Shown: piece by piece, positions 40,696 to 51,859 of the stretch
Layout of the letters: each line of letters opens with the position of its first letter
Position numbering within the stretch: the first letter of the stretch is position 1
Assembly: GCA_003260075.1 (NCBI GenBank)
Contig: QLIY01000076.1
Location: 70,196 to 134,195 of the forward strand
Reading direction: 5' to 3'
From: Phallusia mammillata
Lineage: Eukaryota > Chordata > Ascidiacea > Phlebobranchia > Ascidiidae
DNA: 64,000 nt
Translations under genes and position numbers: made by a program
The notes under the pieces: generated by a model
What the model saw: the letters and a program-made list of their open reading frames with translations, nothing else
Databases searched by the model: none
What the model was told of the DNA's origin: nothing

Positions 40696-41386
40696 ATGCC
40701 CAAGTCAAAAGTTACAATTGAGTTGTGTGTGTTGTTTCTGCTACTCTGCGTTGAAACTTGTAATGCAGGAAGGCGTTTCCGAAAACGAAACAAACCGGCT
40801 GGTTTAATGCACAGAAGTGTGTTTACACGGTAAGTGTTCTTAAAACATGACAAACTATATTAGGATATAATTAACATAAAAAATAAACATGCAAAAAATG
40901 CCTCCTAAAGTCTGAGTGTTAAATTGTTTTGTTTTTTAATTGTAGAAAGCAGCTGACCAAAACATTCAGCGAGGGATGTGGGTTCATGCTTAAGATCAAA
41001 TGTCAGTCAATAGCGAACAGATGTCACACCGGTGTTTTATCCAAACGCAGCATCGATGACGAACAAGGTGGGTTAAATTAACATGCCTTTGCCTTTTGTA
41101 GATTATTAGGGTTATAACTTTGAAATTAAATCGCCATAAAGTGAACCACCAACTTTATGAACATGTCCGTCATCTTTTTGACAGAAAAAAATTAACATTT
41201 GTGAAACCTCTAAAGTCGATCAGTTTATATAATACTTTGTAATTTCGTGTAGAAATCGAAAGCACGCCAACAACAAGATCGCAAAGAAATCGAAGAATGG
41301 CGAGACGACGACGTCACAGAGGAAAGAAAATTATCCGAAAAGTTAAAGTCGGATGCGTTTTGTGTCGTTCACGTTGCTGGAACTAA
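40696..41386 (+). CDS. Small secreted basic six-cysteine protein, copy 3
   Basis: Exons 40696-40829, 40946-41067 and 41253-41386; 129 residues, the shortest intact core copy. It starts MPKSKVTIELCVLFLLLC, then VETCNA and the mature part GRRFRKRNKPAGLMHRS-VFTR. It lacks the five residues (GMPNR or similar) found before VFTR in copies 2, 4 and 5. Exon 2: KQLTKTFSEGCGFMLKIKC, QSIANRCHTGVLSKRS. Exon 3: EIESTPTTRSQRNRRMARRR, RHRGKKIIRKVKVG, CVLCRSRCWN. The poly(A) signal is at 41620-41625, followed by the family motif ACACAAAAGACAAC. The gene is complete, with clean splice sites. Confidence 0.87.
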
Positions 41387-43099
41387 ACTTTCAAAATTAA
41401 TTTCATATTGTACCCATTTTACAAACCTCACGATCAAAACGAACTATTTTTTATACTTTTGTCATATTTATCGAAAATTTTGATGTTTCTGCATTTTTTT
41501 ACCTTTTTATATATTGTTTTGCATTTGTGAACAAAGTACAGAAGTCGGCTTATTTCTATATTTTTACGTGTCTTGTTATTTAAGTCTTTAATTCCTTTTT
41601 AAGTGGTGTTGTTTGCAGTAATAAAACACAAAAGACAACAGCTTTTGTTTGCATTTAGCAAACTTCCCGCTAAAAAACAAGCAGATGTCATCTGTAAGAT
41701 TAAATGTTGACAACGATTGCCTCCAAAGGACAACTTCAGATAGTCACAACGTTCCAACTGAATATTAAAGAACTGAAATTTCGACTGTTTCTTTATGTAA
41801 CCTTTGTAGCTAACAATTCAATATCATAAGCCCACTTCAAATCAAAGCCGTTAATTAGGACGCAATGTTTAAAGTTTTCAATGACAGAGCCGCCCCAAAC
41901 AGATCGAAATACACAGCACGTAAAACGCTGAAAAACGAAATTATTCTGCATGAATAATAAGTTAAAAGCGAGTCGAAGCTTCTTCAATTAACACTTAAAA
42001 CATATAGATACTAATACAACAGAACCCGACATAGATCAATCTTGCTGGGATTGAATGTCAGAACATATGGTAAATAACCGCAGCCGACAAAGATAATATT
42101 TATTAGCTTTGTATGACAACTGTTTCCGAAGCACACAATATATGAAAATCACCCAACATTTGCATATAATTAACAACCTGTTGTAAAAAATAGAGAACAT
42201 GGAAACATAAAAGGTTTGTAACTTTAAGTCAGCAAGGAGTTGTTAATCAGAATAATAAACAGTTGGTTACCGCTAACAAATAATAATTGCATGAAAACGT
42301 TCTGAGCAAACCGATTAAACACTTTTGAATGCCAGTGATTAATAAATATATTAAATCACTTACAAAAAAACAATATTTTTTGCACTGGGATATTCAGGGG
42401 AAATCACCAGGGGTTAAATATGTCAACTTTAGGACATGTGGAGATTACATAAAACCCTGATCGGTTCGATCTGATAGAAAAGTGTAGCGCAAAATTACTA
42501 AATAAAGTTTCATAGTATAAATATATTTTGTCAACCAAAAATACGCTGTTGTAACTCTGATCATGTTTTAGATAATTGCAAATAATGTTGCTCCCTGACA
42601 CATGTTTGCGAAATGTTTCAAACCTTATCTTGGATGGCATATGAAAAAATGGTAAAAAAGAGATAGTAAAACGAACATAACTCTGACATACTATTCAGAT
42701 CAAAATCACAACTGAAACCTAAAACCCCCAAAACGGAAGTAGACCTCGAAGGGAATGATCAATGTCATTAACGTCTACAAAATACTTAAAATCTAGAAAC
42801 ACGAAAGCGACAGCACAGTCGAACTTCCGGGACTAAAGGGTACAACATATGGTTTACAACCGCCCTCAAACAAGGTCATGGTCCGTGTATGTTTAATAGG
42901 AAAATGTTTGCCTAGTTAGTTTACTGTTTTCAAATGAGAAAGCCCCTGAAAATTTAAATCCAATTATAAACAGGTTGAAAATTGCAAAACTGAAAAGAAA
43001 GATTGGCCATTTCTGGAAAACCGTCTCTGCAAGGAGTTAAACAAAAAAATAATTAAGTGTTTGTTAACGCTGACATAGAAAGTTATCTGAATTTAAATA

Positions 43100-43100
43100 N
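43100..43100. other. Single N: contig junction, orientation switch
   Basis: All ten-base runs left of this base are C and all to its right up to the N at 51858 are G. The left flank ends inside spacer sequence also seen at 40120-40150. Confidence 0.75.
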
Positions 43101-43897
43101 TCGCCTGGTTCTCTATCTGATCTTTTGCTAGAGCTACTGCTGCACAAATCATCACTGAGTTAAATAACAAAATAATTTGGAATATTGTAGTAACAACACT
43201 TAACCATTGTGTGTCACGATTATCGTGGTTAAGTGTTTTGCACGCCAATTGGAGGCAATAAATTAAAACTCAATACTTAAGACTTCTTGATAAACGACAT
43301 CAGTGATCGTATCCAGCCAACAAACGCAACTAGCAAAACGCAAAACAAACGAAAAATGAATCTGCAAGTAGGGAATATTTGAATAAAGTCAAAGCTTTTT
43401 TTATTTGAAGTACCATTAAATTAAAAAAAAACAGTTGGGCCATGAAGCACAAAGCAACAGCACAGGGACATATTGAATTTGCTGATACTGAACGGCATAA
43501 CATATGGTTAACAACCGCAGCCAACCAAGGTCATAGTTCAGGTATGTTAAGAAGGTAAATAATGGCCTAGCGAGGTTACGGCTTTTGAAGCACACTATAC
43601 ATGAAAACTACTGACGATATCCAACCATAAACCTGTTGCTGAAAATAATAAATTAAAAAGTGAAATTTGCTGTTTCAGGAAAATAACCCTCAGGAAAGAG
43701 AAGTTAACTCGAACTATGTCTAACAAAATTAACTTGGTGCACCAATTATTATGCACCATTGCGCCACAACAATGATTGGTCACCGCTAAAGTAGGACGTG
43801 TATAAATATTATTCGAATAAAAAATGTCATTTGTGATATCAACACTAAATAGGTCACAACCGTTCCATAAAAGAATCAGATAATTAAAAATAAATAC

Positions 43898-44130
43898 TTC
43901 CGCGGACCCCCGGTTGAGAACCACTAACGGTTAGACGATTAACTGTATTCAAAATCCTTATGGTGCAACAAATCCTGGGGGGGGGGCTTTGATGCAAATC
44001 CAATCAACCTAATTTGAACACAATATTACCATAGTGGCCGACTGCTAATTCGTTAGACCAGTGGTTCTCCACCTTTTTGCCTTTGCGGACCCCTTTTGGT
44101 ACTGTCAAGCTAATCGCGGGGGGGGGGGAA
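43898..44130. mobile_element. hAT-like element split across two gap fillers, parts in the wrong order
   Basis: A 3' end (GCGGACCCCCGGTTGAGAACCACT, within 43898-43926) comes before a 5' end (CAGTGGTTCTCCACC, from 44060). The flank GGTTAGACGATTAACTGTAT occurs after both, at 43931 and 44132, around the ten-G runs 43977-43986 and 44118-44128. I infer that two contigs were placed in series rather than overlapped. Confidence 0.6.
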
Positions 44131-44412
44131 TGGTTAGACGATTAACTGTATTCAAAATCCTTATGGTGCAACAAATCCTATTTTTGATTTACTATCTTAA
44201 CTAGCCGCAACTGATATTGCCCCATTATATTTGCTTCAAATAATAATTAGCTATTACATTTTTCCACTCTCAAAGGGGCCTTACGCGTGAGCAATAAATA
44301 TACATAAACCTGTGTTTGGGCAAAGCTAATTTTAACTAAGGTAGCTAAATCGCATCTCTATTGAGTTGCCTGATTTGCTTTCATTTAACAAAGGTTTGCA
44401 TAGAAACCACCT

Positions 44413-44450
44413 TGACGTCACGAAGCAAACAAACGAGTCTCGTATAAAAG
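44413..44450 (+). promoter_or_regulatory. CRE plus TATA promoter of copy 4
   Basis: TGACGTCA (44413-44420) lies 22 bases before TATAAAAG (44443-44450), with the shared AAGCAAACAAACGA spacer. Confidence 0.8.
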
Positions 44451-44529
44451 ACTGCACCCAGCTCATGAAAGTCAAACCAAAGTGATATCATACCAAGAAC
44501 ACAACGAAGACAGTGCAGTACGAATAAAG

Positions 44530-45122
44530 ATGTGCAAGTCAAAAGTTACAGTTCTGTTGAGTGTGTTGTTTCTGCTACTCTGCGTTGAAACTTGTAATGC
44601 AGGAAGGCGTTTTCGAAAAAGGAACAAACCGGTTGGTTTAGTACAAAGAAGTGGAATGCCAAACAGGAGCAATGTGTTTACACGGTAAGCGTTTATAGAA
44701 ATGAGTCCAAATGACATACCAATGCAATAGTATTTCGGAAATTATCAATACACCCTGAAGCAACAATCTTTAAATATGAATCCAACATCAAATGTTGGGT
44801 CCAAAAAAACTTACATTAGTCTTAAACTGTTTTTAATTGTAGAAAGCAGCTGACCAAAACATTCAGCGAGGGATGTGGATTTATACTCAAGATGAAATGT
44901 CAGTTAATAGCAAACAGATGTCATACTGGTGTTTTATCCAAACGAAGCATCGATGATGAACAAGGTGGTTAAACCAACATATTATTGCATTTTGTAGTTG
45001 TTGCTTTGTGCTTTGTTTTAATTTTTTGAAAACAATTTTTTTATCAGTAAGTTCATTGTTTGTACTTTCGCGCAGAAATTGAAAGCACGCCAACAACAAG
45101 ACTACAAAGAAATCGAAGAATG
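44530..45122 (+). CDS. Small secreted basic six-cysteine protein, copy 4 (3' end lost at a gap)
   Basis: Exons 44530-44684 and 44843-44964 are complete; exon 3 starts at 45076 and runs into a ten-G filler at 45122 after QRNRR. Exon 1: MCKSKVTVLLSVLFLLLC, VETCNA, GRRFRKRNKPVGLVQRSG, MPNRSNVFTR. Exon 2 is KQLTKTFSEGCGFILKMKC, QLIANRCHTGVLSKRS. The missing part should hold the Arg tract and the last three cysteines. The next sequence (45132 onward) steps back to exon 1 of a near-identical copy, so this break is an assembly join and not evidence of a pseudogene. Function is as unknown as for the siblings. Confidence 0.75.
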
Positions 45123-45131
45123 GGGGGGGGG

Positions 45132-45370
45132 AAACAAACCGGTTGGTTTAATGCAAAGAAGTGGAATGCCAAACAGGAACAATGTGTTTACACGGTAAGC
45201 GTTTATAGAAATGAGTCCAAATGACATATCAATGCAATAGTATTTCGGGAATTATTAATACACAATCTTTAAATATGAATCCAACATCAAATGTTGGGTG
45301 CAAAAAAAAACTTACATTAGTCTTAAACTGTTTGTTTTTTATTGTAGAAAGCAGCTGACCAAAACATTCA
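45132..45370 (+). CDS. Copy 4b fragment: end of exon 1, intron 1, start of exon 2
   Basis: Exon 1 remainder 45132-45194 reads KPVGLMQRSGMPNRNNVFTR, followed by GTAAGC and an intron almost identical to that of copy 4. Exon 2 starts at 45348 and is cut after 45370 (KQLTKTFS) by the 93-G run. It differs from copy 4 in two residues of exon 1. It is either the second haplotype of copy 4 or a separate paralogue whose remaining parts are missing. Confidence 0.65.
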
Positions 45371-45463
<93 letters not shown>

Positions 45464-45465
<2 letters not shown>

Positions 45466-46075
45466 CTTCAACTGTAAAATTAGATATTGAAAATTAATAT
45501 CTTCGAAGGACAAATTCAGTTCCTGCAAAACCACAACGTTACAATTGAATATTAAACATTTTTTATGCAAGCTTTTAATATAACCATTATACATAAGAAT
45601 TTAATATCACATGCCCACTTAAAAATAACTAGTTTTAACCGAATCCAATTACTCAAAACTTTCGCCTGTTTCTCCATTTGTTTTTTTTTCTCGAGCGACT
45701 GGTACATTGCCAAGTTTTTGCGCTAATCACCACTAAGTTAAGATGTCAACTTTATTGATCCATCTGGTCTTTTTGGGGGGGGGGTACCTTCAACTGTAAA
45801 ATTAGATATTGAAAACAAATATCTTCGAAGGACAAATTCAGTTCCTGCAAAACCACAACGTTTTAATTGAATATTAAACATTTTTTATGCAAGCTTTTAA
45901 TATAACCATTATACATAAGAATTTAATATCACATGCCCACTTAAAAATAACTAGTTTTAACCGAATCCAATTACTCAAAACTTTCGCCTGTTTCTCCATT
46001 TGTTTTTTTTTCTCGAGCGACTGGTACATTGCCAAGTTTTGGCGCTAATCACCACTCAGTTAAGATGTCAACTTT
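45464..46075. repeat. Duplicate 3' flank behind ten-G run 45775-45784
   Basis: Bases 45464-45774 recur at 45786-46075 nearly unchanged. Both match the downstream flank of copy 5 (48893-49260, e.g. TCAACTGTAAAATTAGAT). This is the 3' flank of copy 4, with the end of the gene itself missing. Confidence 0.8.
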
Positions 46076-46479
46076 AAGATTATGTGTTGAAAACAAGTGT
46101 CTTCAAAGTACAACTTCAGTTTCTGCAAACCTACAACGTTGCAACTGAACATTAAACACTCGAAAGTTTGATTTGTGGATAACAATTCAATATCAATGTT
46201 TCCCAATGTGATCTTTTTGTGGAGCCACTGCGGAAGTACTAAATTGTTGGACACAATATCACTCATGTAAACAAAAGATAATTTGGAATGTTAACGTAAC
46301 AACACTGAACCTTGGGAAATCATGTTTACGAACATCATTGATCAAGTAACGTGTTTCTTACTTCCTTTGGAGGCAATAAATTGGAACGCTATACTTAAAA
46401 CTTCGATAATGAAGTGCAATGATATTAGCCAACCTAGGGGGGGGGGCTACCATTTAATTAAAATAAAAAAAGTTTAAAC

Positions 46480-46909
46480 CAGTGGTTCTCAACTGCTGGT
46501 CCATAGACCACTGGTGATCCATGATGACTTTTTAGGTGGTCCACAGAACGTCTACTGAATTTGGTGCTAAACTGGAAATGTTTGCATATTATATAAAGAA
46601 CGTCAAAATAGTTAATAATTTTACCCCATTTAAAAAAAATCGATTTTGAAGAGGTTATGTTTCAAGCCAAAATGCTTGTTGCGTAGGGGGGGGGGCAACT
46701 GGAGATGTTTGCATATTATAATTATAAAGAACGTCAAAATAGTTAATAATTTTACCCGATTTTTTAAAAATCGATTTTGAAGAGGTTGTGTTTTAGGCCA
46801 AAATGCTGGTTGCGTATGCTTACTTCAATCTTGCTAAAAATGGAATGGTCCACGATATTATTTTTACTGGACAAGTGGTCCATGGCATGAAATGAGTTGA
46901 GAACCACTG
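46480..46909. mobile_element. hAT-like MITE in the spacer between copies 4 and 5
   Basis: It starts CAGTGGTTCTCAACTGCTGG and ends TGAGTTGAGAACCACTG. The corresponding spacer after copy 5 (about 49730) lacks it, so it was inserted after the duplication. An internal ten-G filler (46686-46695) brings a repeated block. I could not confirm the 8-base target duplication. Confidence 0.65.
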
Positions 46910-47711
46910 CCATAACCCATTTTAAAACATTAATATATTTCCTACATTTATTTTATATTGGGTCCCATGTCATCCACGGCTTTTTATAACCTTAGTTGTT
47001 TCTGCAAGCAGAAACTCATGGGTCTCCACGGGGGGGGGGGTTTCCATGAATTAAAACGTAACAGCACAGGGACATAGATCGAACTTGCTGGGACTGAACG
47101 GCACAACATATGGTTGACAATCGCAGCCAATCAAGGTCATAGTTCAGGTATGTTAAGAAGGTAAATATTGGCCTAGCGAGGTTACCGCTTCCGAAGCACA
47201 CAATATATGAAAATTACGGAAGATTCGCATCCAATCATATTCCTGTTGCTGAAAATAGAAAAGATGGAGAGTAAAATTTCTAATTTCAGAAAACTAATTT
47301 AGCAAAGATTGATCAAACAGAACAATGACAAATTGGAAAAAATCAACAGTTTACTGGAAATTAAAACTTTCAAGTAAACCAATCAACAATTTTTTAAAAT
47401 TTTGCCATGATAGCTAACTGCAAATTCAATGGACGACTTACTGCTTTCAAAATCATAATAGTGGGACACAATCTATTTTTTGTTTGATATCCTAATTAGC
47501 CGCAACTGATATTAGTTTTTTCATTATATTTGCTTCAAATAACAATTAGCTATGGCTTTTTTTCAATTTACAAGGGGCCTTACGCTTGAGCAATAAATAT
47601 AAATAAACATATGTTTGCACAAAGCTAATTTTATCTAATGTGGCTAAATCGGATGTCTAATGAGTTGCCTGATTTGCTTTCATTTAAGAAAGGTTTGCGC
47701 AGAAACCACCT

Positions 47712-47750
47712 TGACGTCATGAAGCAAACAAACGAACCTGGTACAAAAAG
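47712..47750 (+). promoter_or_regulatory. CRE plus degenerate TATA promoter of copy 5
   Basis: TGACGTCA (47712-47719). At the TATA position the sequence is GTACAAAAAG (47741-47750) instead of GTATAAAAG. This one change could weaken this promoter. A ten-G filler at 47804-47813 repeats part of the 5' leader. Confidence 0.65.
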
Positions 47751-47898
47751 ACTGCACCCAGCTTATGTAAGCCAAACCAAAGCGATATCATACCAAGAAC
47801 ACAGGGGGGGGGGTAAAAGACTGTACCCAGCTTATGTAAGCCAAACCAAAGCGATATCATACCAAGAACACAACGAAGATAGTAGAATACGGATAAAG

Positions 47899-48615
47899 AT
47901 GTCAAAAATCACAATTGTGTTGTGTGTGTTGTTTCTGCTACTCTGCGTTAAAACTTGTAATGCAGGAAGGCGTTTCAGAAAAAGAAACAAGCCGGCTGGT
48001 TTAGTACAAAGAAGTGGAATGCCAAACAGGAACAATGTGTTTACACGGTAAGTGTTTTTGAAACAATACACACTTTTTAAACACAAATAAAAAAATAACA
48101 TCAAAATGAGTCCAGATGTCATACCGGTGCACTAGTATTCTGGAAATTATTATAACATCTGACAACAACAAACTTAAACATTTAACATCAAATGTTGTGT
48201 GTCAAAAAAATTGCATTGGCCATAAACTGTTTGTTTTTTATTGTAGAAAGCAGCTGACCAAAACATTCAGCGAGGGATGTGGATTTATACTCAAGATGAA
48301 ATGTCAGTTAATAGCAAACAGATGTCATACTGGTGTTTTATCCAAACGAAGCATCGATGATGAACAAGGTGGGTTAAGCCAACATATTATTGCATTTTGT
48401 AGTTGTTGCTTTGTGCTTTGTTTTAATTTTTTGAAAACAATTTTTTTACTCAGTAAGTTCATTTTTTGTACTTTCGCGTAGAAATTGAAAGCACGCCAAC
48501 AACAAGACTACAAAGAAATCGAAGAATGGCGAGAAGACGACGTCACAGAGGAAAGAAAATTATCCGCAAAGTTAAAGTCGGATGCGTTTTGTGTCGTTCA
48601 CGTTGCTGGAACTAA
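47899..48615 (+). CDS. Small secreted basic six-cysteine protein, copy 5
   Basis: Exons 47899-48047, 48247-48368 and 48482-48615; 134 residues. The start matches the other core copies: MSKITIVLCVLFLLLC, VKTCNA, then GRRFRKRNKPAGLVQRSG, MPNRNNVFTR. A longer open frame from 47638 is not used: it crosses the TATA region and the gap filler. Exon 2: KQLTKTFSEGCGFILKMKC, QLIANRCHTGVLSKRS, IDDEQ. Exon 3: EIESTPTTRLQRNRRMARR, RRHRGKKIIRKVKVG, CVLCRSRCWN. The poly(A) signal is at 48861-48866. This is the best-preserved example of the core type, with all splice sites intact. Confidence 0.88.
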
Positions 48616-50477
48616 ACCTCTAAACTTGATTTTATATTGTACTCGTTTTTATACCTTATGATCAAAACAAATCTTTTTTATACTTTTCTATATTCTTTGC
48701 GAACTATGTTGTTTGTGCAATCGTTTTTACCTTTTTATAGCTGTTTTGCAAATGCGAACCTATTGCGGAGATTGTTTCATATATTTTTGGCATTTTTACG
48801 TTTACTTGTTATTTAAGTTCTATTTATTTGTTGGTGTTTTCAAGTGGTGTTGTTTATCGCAATAAAACACAAAAGACAACTGCTTTTTTGCATTCAACTG
48901 TAAAATTAGATGTTGAAAATAAATATCTTCAAAGGTCAAATTCAGTTCCTGCAAAACCACAATGTTTCAACTGAACATTAAACACTTTTTATGTAAGCTT
49001 CTAATTTGACCATTACAGATAACAATTCAATATCACATGCCCACTTAAAAATAACTAAGTTAGTTTCAACCGAATCCAATTACTCAAAACTTTCACGTGT
49101 TTCTCCATCTGGTCTTTTTCTGGAGCGACTGGTACATTGCCAAGTTTTGGCGCTAGTCACCACTAAGTTAAGATGTCAACTTTATTGATCCATCTGGTCT
49201 TTTTCTGAAGCGACTGGTACATTGCCAAGTTTTGGCGCTAATCACCACCCAGTTAAGATGTCAACTTTAAGATTATGTGTTGAAAACAAGTGTCATCAAA
49301 GTACAACTTCAGTTTCTGCAAAACTACAACGTTGTAACTGAACATTAAACACTTGAAACTTTGGCCTGTTTCCCAATCTGATCTTTTTGTGGAGCCACTG
49401 CTGCAGTACTAAATTTTTGGACACAATATCACTCATGTAAACAATAGATAATTTGGAATGTTAAAGTAACAACAATGAGCCTTGGAAAATCATGTTTGCG
49501 AACATCATTGATCAAGTAACGTGTTTCTTACTTCCATTGGACGCAATAAATTAGAACACTATACTTAAAACTTCGATAATGAAGTGCAATGATATTAGCC
49601 AACCTATGCAAACCAACAAATACAACGAGCAAAACGTCAAAAGCGAAAACCTAATCTTCAAGAAGGAAATGTTTATGTAGGATTACAAGCTGCTTTAATT
49701 TGAAGTACCATTTAATTAAAATAAAAACGGTTAAAACCAGAAATTTGAAAGAAACAGAACAGAGATCGAACTTGCTGGGACCGAACGGTACAACATATGG
49801 TAAACAACCGCAGCCAACCAAGGTCATAATTTTGTGTGTTTTAAAGATAAATATTAGCCTAATGAGGTTACCTCTTTCAAAGCACACAATACATGAAAAC
49901 TACCGAAACTCCGCGTCCAATCATATCCCTGTTGGTGAAAATAAAAAGTATGGAAAGTGAAATTTGTAATTTCAGAAAACTAACTCAGCAAAGATTGATC
50001 AAACAGAACAACGACAAATTGAATATTGTTTATGTAGAACGTACAATGGATATTAACAGCACGAAAAAAATGTCGTGGATGATATTAACACAAAGTACCT
50101 CAAAACGTTTGGAAAAAAATCAACAGTTTACTAGAAATTAGAACTTTCAAGTAAACCAATCAGCAATTTTTGAACATAATATTGCCATGATGGCTAACTG
50201 CAACTCCTTTCAAAATCATAATAGTGGTGCACAATCTATTTCTAGTTTGATATCCTAATTAGCCGCAACTGATATTAGTTGTTTTATTATATTTGTTTCA
50301 AATAACAATTAGCCATGACTTTTTTTTTTCAATTTACAAGGGGCCTTACGCTTGAGCAATAAATATAAATAAACATATGTGTGCACAAAGCTAATTTTAT
50401 CTACTGTTGCTAAATCGGATCTCTAATGAGTTGACTGATTTGCTTTCATTTAAGAAAGGTTTGCACAGAAACCGACT

Positions 50478-50515
50478 TGACGTCATGAAGCAAACAAACG
50501 AGCCTGGTATAAAAG
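50478..50515 (+). promoter_or_regulatory. CRE plus TATA promoter of copy 6
   Basis: TGACGTCA (50478-50485) lies 22 bases before TATAAAAG (50508-50515). Confidence 0.8.
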
Positions 50516-50594
50516 ATTGTACACACCTCATGAAAGCCAAACCAAAGCGATATTACATCAAGAACACAACGAAGACAGAAACCAACGAACGAAC

Positions 50595-51316
50595 ATGTTC
50601 AAGTCAAAAGTTACAATTGTGTTGTGTGTGTTGTTTCTGCTACTCTGGGGGGGGGGGCTTGATACATGACATACTTCTTACGACTAAATAAGGAAAAAAT
50701 GTGTCATAATGTCATTCCACGCACCTGGCAGTAACATCCTTAAAAAATCCAACATCAAATGTTGTGTGTAAAAAATACATTGGTCTTAAACTGTTTGTTT
50801 TTTATTATAGAAAGCAGCTGACCAAAACATTCAGCGAAGGATGTGGATTCATACTCAAGATGAAATGTCAGTTAATAGCGAACAGATGTCATCCCGGTAT
50901 TTTATTCAAACGCAGCATCGATGACGAACAAGGTAGATTAAGTCATGCCGGTTGGGCTTTTGTAGTATATGTTAAAACGTTGAAGTAAGGGGGGGGGGAG
51001 TGTTTTATTCAAACGCAGCATCGATGACGAACAAGGTAGGTTGAGTCATGCCGGTTGGGCTTTTGTAGTATATGTTAAAACGTTGAAGTAAGTATCCACA
51101 TCCGCGATCTTTTTGACTTTAAATTTTTAAAACTTTTGTGCAAGTCAGTCTGTATAACACTTTGTACTTTCCTGTGTAGAAATTAAAAGCACGCCAACAA
51201 CAAGATCACAAAGAAATCGAAGAATAGCAAGACGAGGACGACGCCACAGAGGAAAGAAAATTATCCGAAAAGTTAAAATTGGATGCGTTTTGTGTCGTTC
51301 ACGTTGCTGGAACTAA
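50595..51316 (+). CDS. Small secreted basic six-cysteine protein, copy 6 (exon 1 cut by a gap)
   Basis: Exon 1 starts at 50595 (MFKSKVTIVLCVLFLLL) and is cut at 50647 by an eleven-G run. The rest of exon 1, including the basic mature N-terminus, is missing. Exon 2, 50811-50932: KQLTKTFSEGCGFILKMKC, QLIANRCHPGILFKRS, IDDEQ; here the usual LSKRS is LFKRS. A second gap filler (50989-50998) repeats the end of exon 2 at 50999-51033. Exon 3, 51180-51316: EIKSTPTTRSQRNRRIARR, GRRHRGKKIIRKVKIG, CVLCRSRCWN. A likely poly(A) signal is at 51495-51500. The gene is probably intact in the animal. Confidence 0.75.
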
Positions 51317-51530
51317 ACTTATAAAAATTTAATTTACATTACACTATGTTTAGCTCTCGCCATTTAAAACAAACCTTTTTTACTTTTTATTTTACCTTTT
51401 TTATACTCGTTATAAGTGTCTAAAACTTCTTTTTATTTTTTATTTCAAGGTTTTTTTTGCATGTTTATCTGTTATTGCATTTCGTTTATTTATTAATAAA
51501 TTTTGTATACTTTGATGCGTGGGGGGGGGG

Positions 51531-51857
51531 TTAATGGTGGGACACAATCTATTTCTAGTTTGATATCCTAATTAGCGGCAACTGATATTAGTTGTTTCAT
51601 TATATTTGCTTCAAATAACAATTAGCCATGACTTTTTTTTCAATTTACAAGGGGCCTTACGCTTGAGCAATAAATATAAATAAACATATGTTTGCACAAA
51701 GCTAATTTTATCTACTGTTGCTAAATCGGATCTCTAATGAGTTGACTGATTTGCTTTCATTTAAGAAAGGTTTGCACAGAAACCGACTTGACGTCATGAA
51801 GCAAACAAACGAGCCTGGTATAAAAGATTGTACACACCTCATGAAAGTCAAACCAAA
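51531..51857 (+). promoter_or_regulatory. Orphan family promoter ending at a contig edge
   Basis: After a ten-G run (51521-51530) comes a block nearly identical to the promoter of copy 6 (50215-50540), with TGACGTCA (51789-51796) and TATAAAAG (51829-51836). It stops at the N of 51858, just before a coding start would be reached. It is either a further gene copy cut off by the assembly or the other haplotype of copy 6. Confidence 0.6.
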
Positions 51858-51859
51858 NA

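Noticed and set aside
47638-48051. 137-residue frame extending copy 5 upstream
   Set aside because: It covers the CRE, the TATA position and a gap filler with a repeated leader; the conserved start at 47899 fits all siblings.
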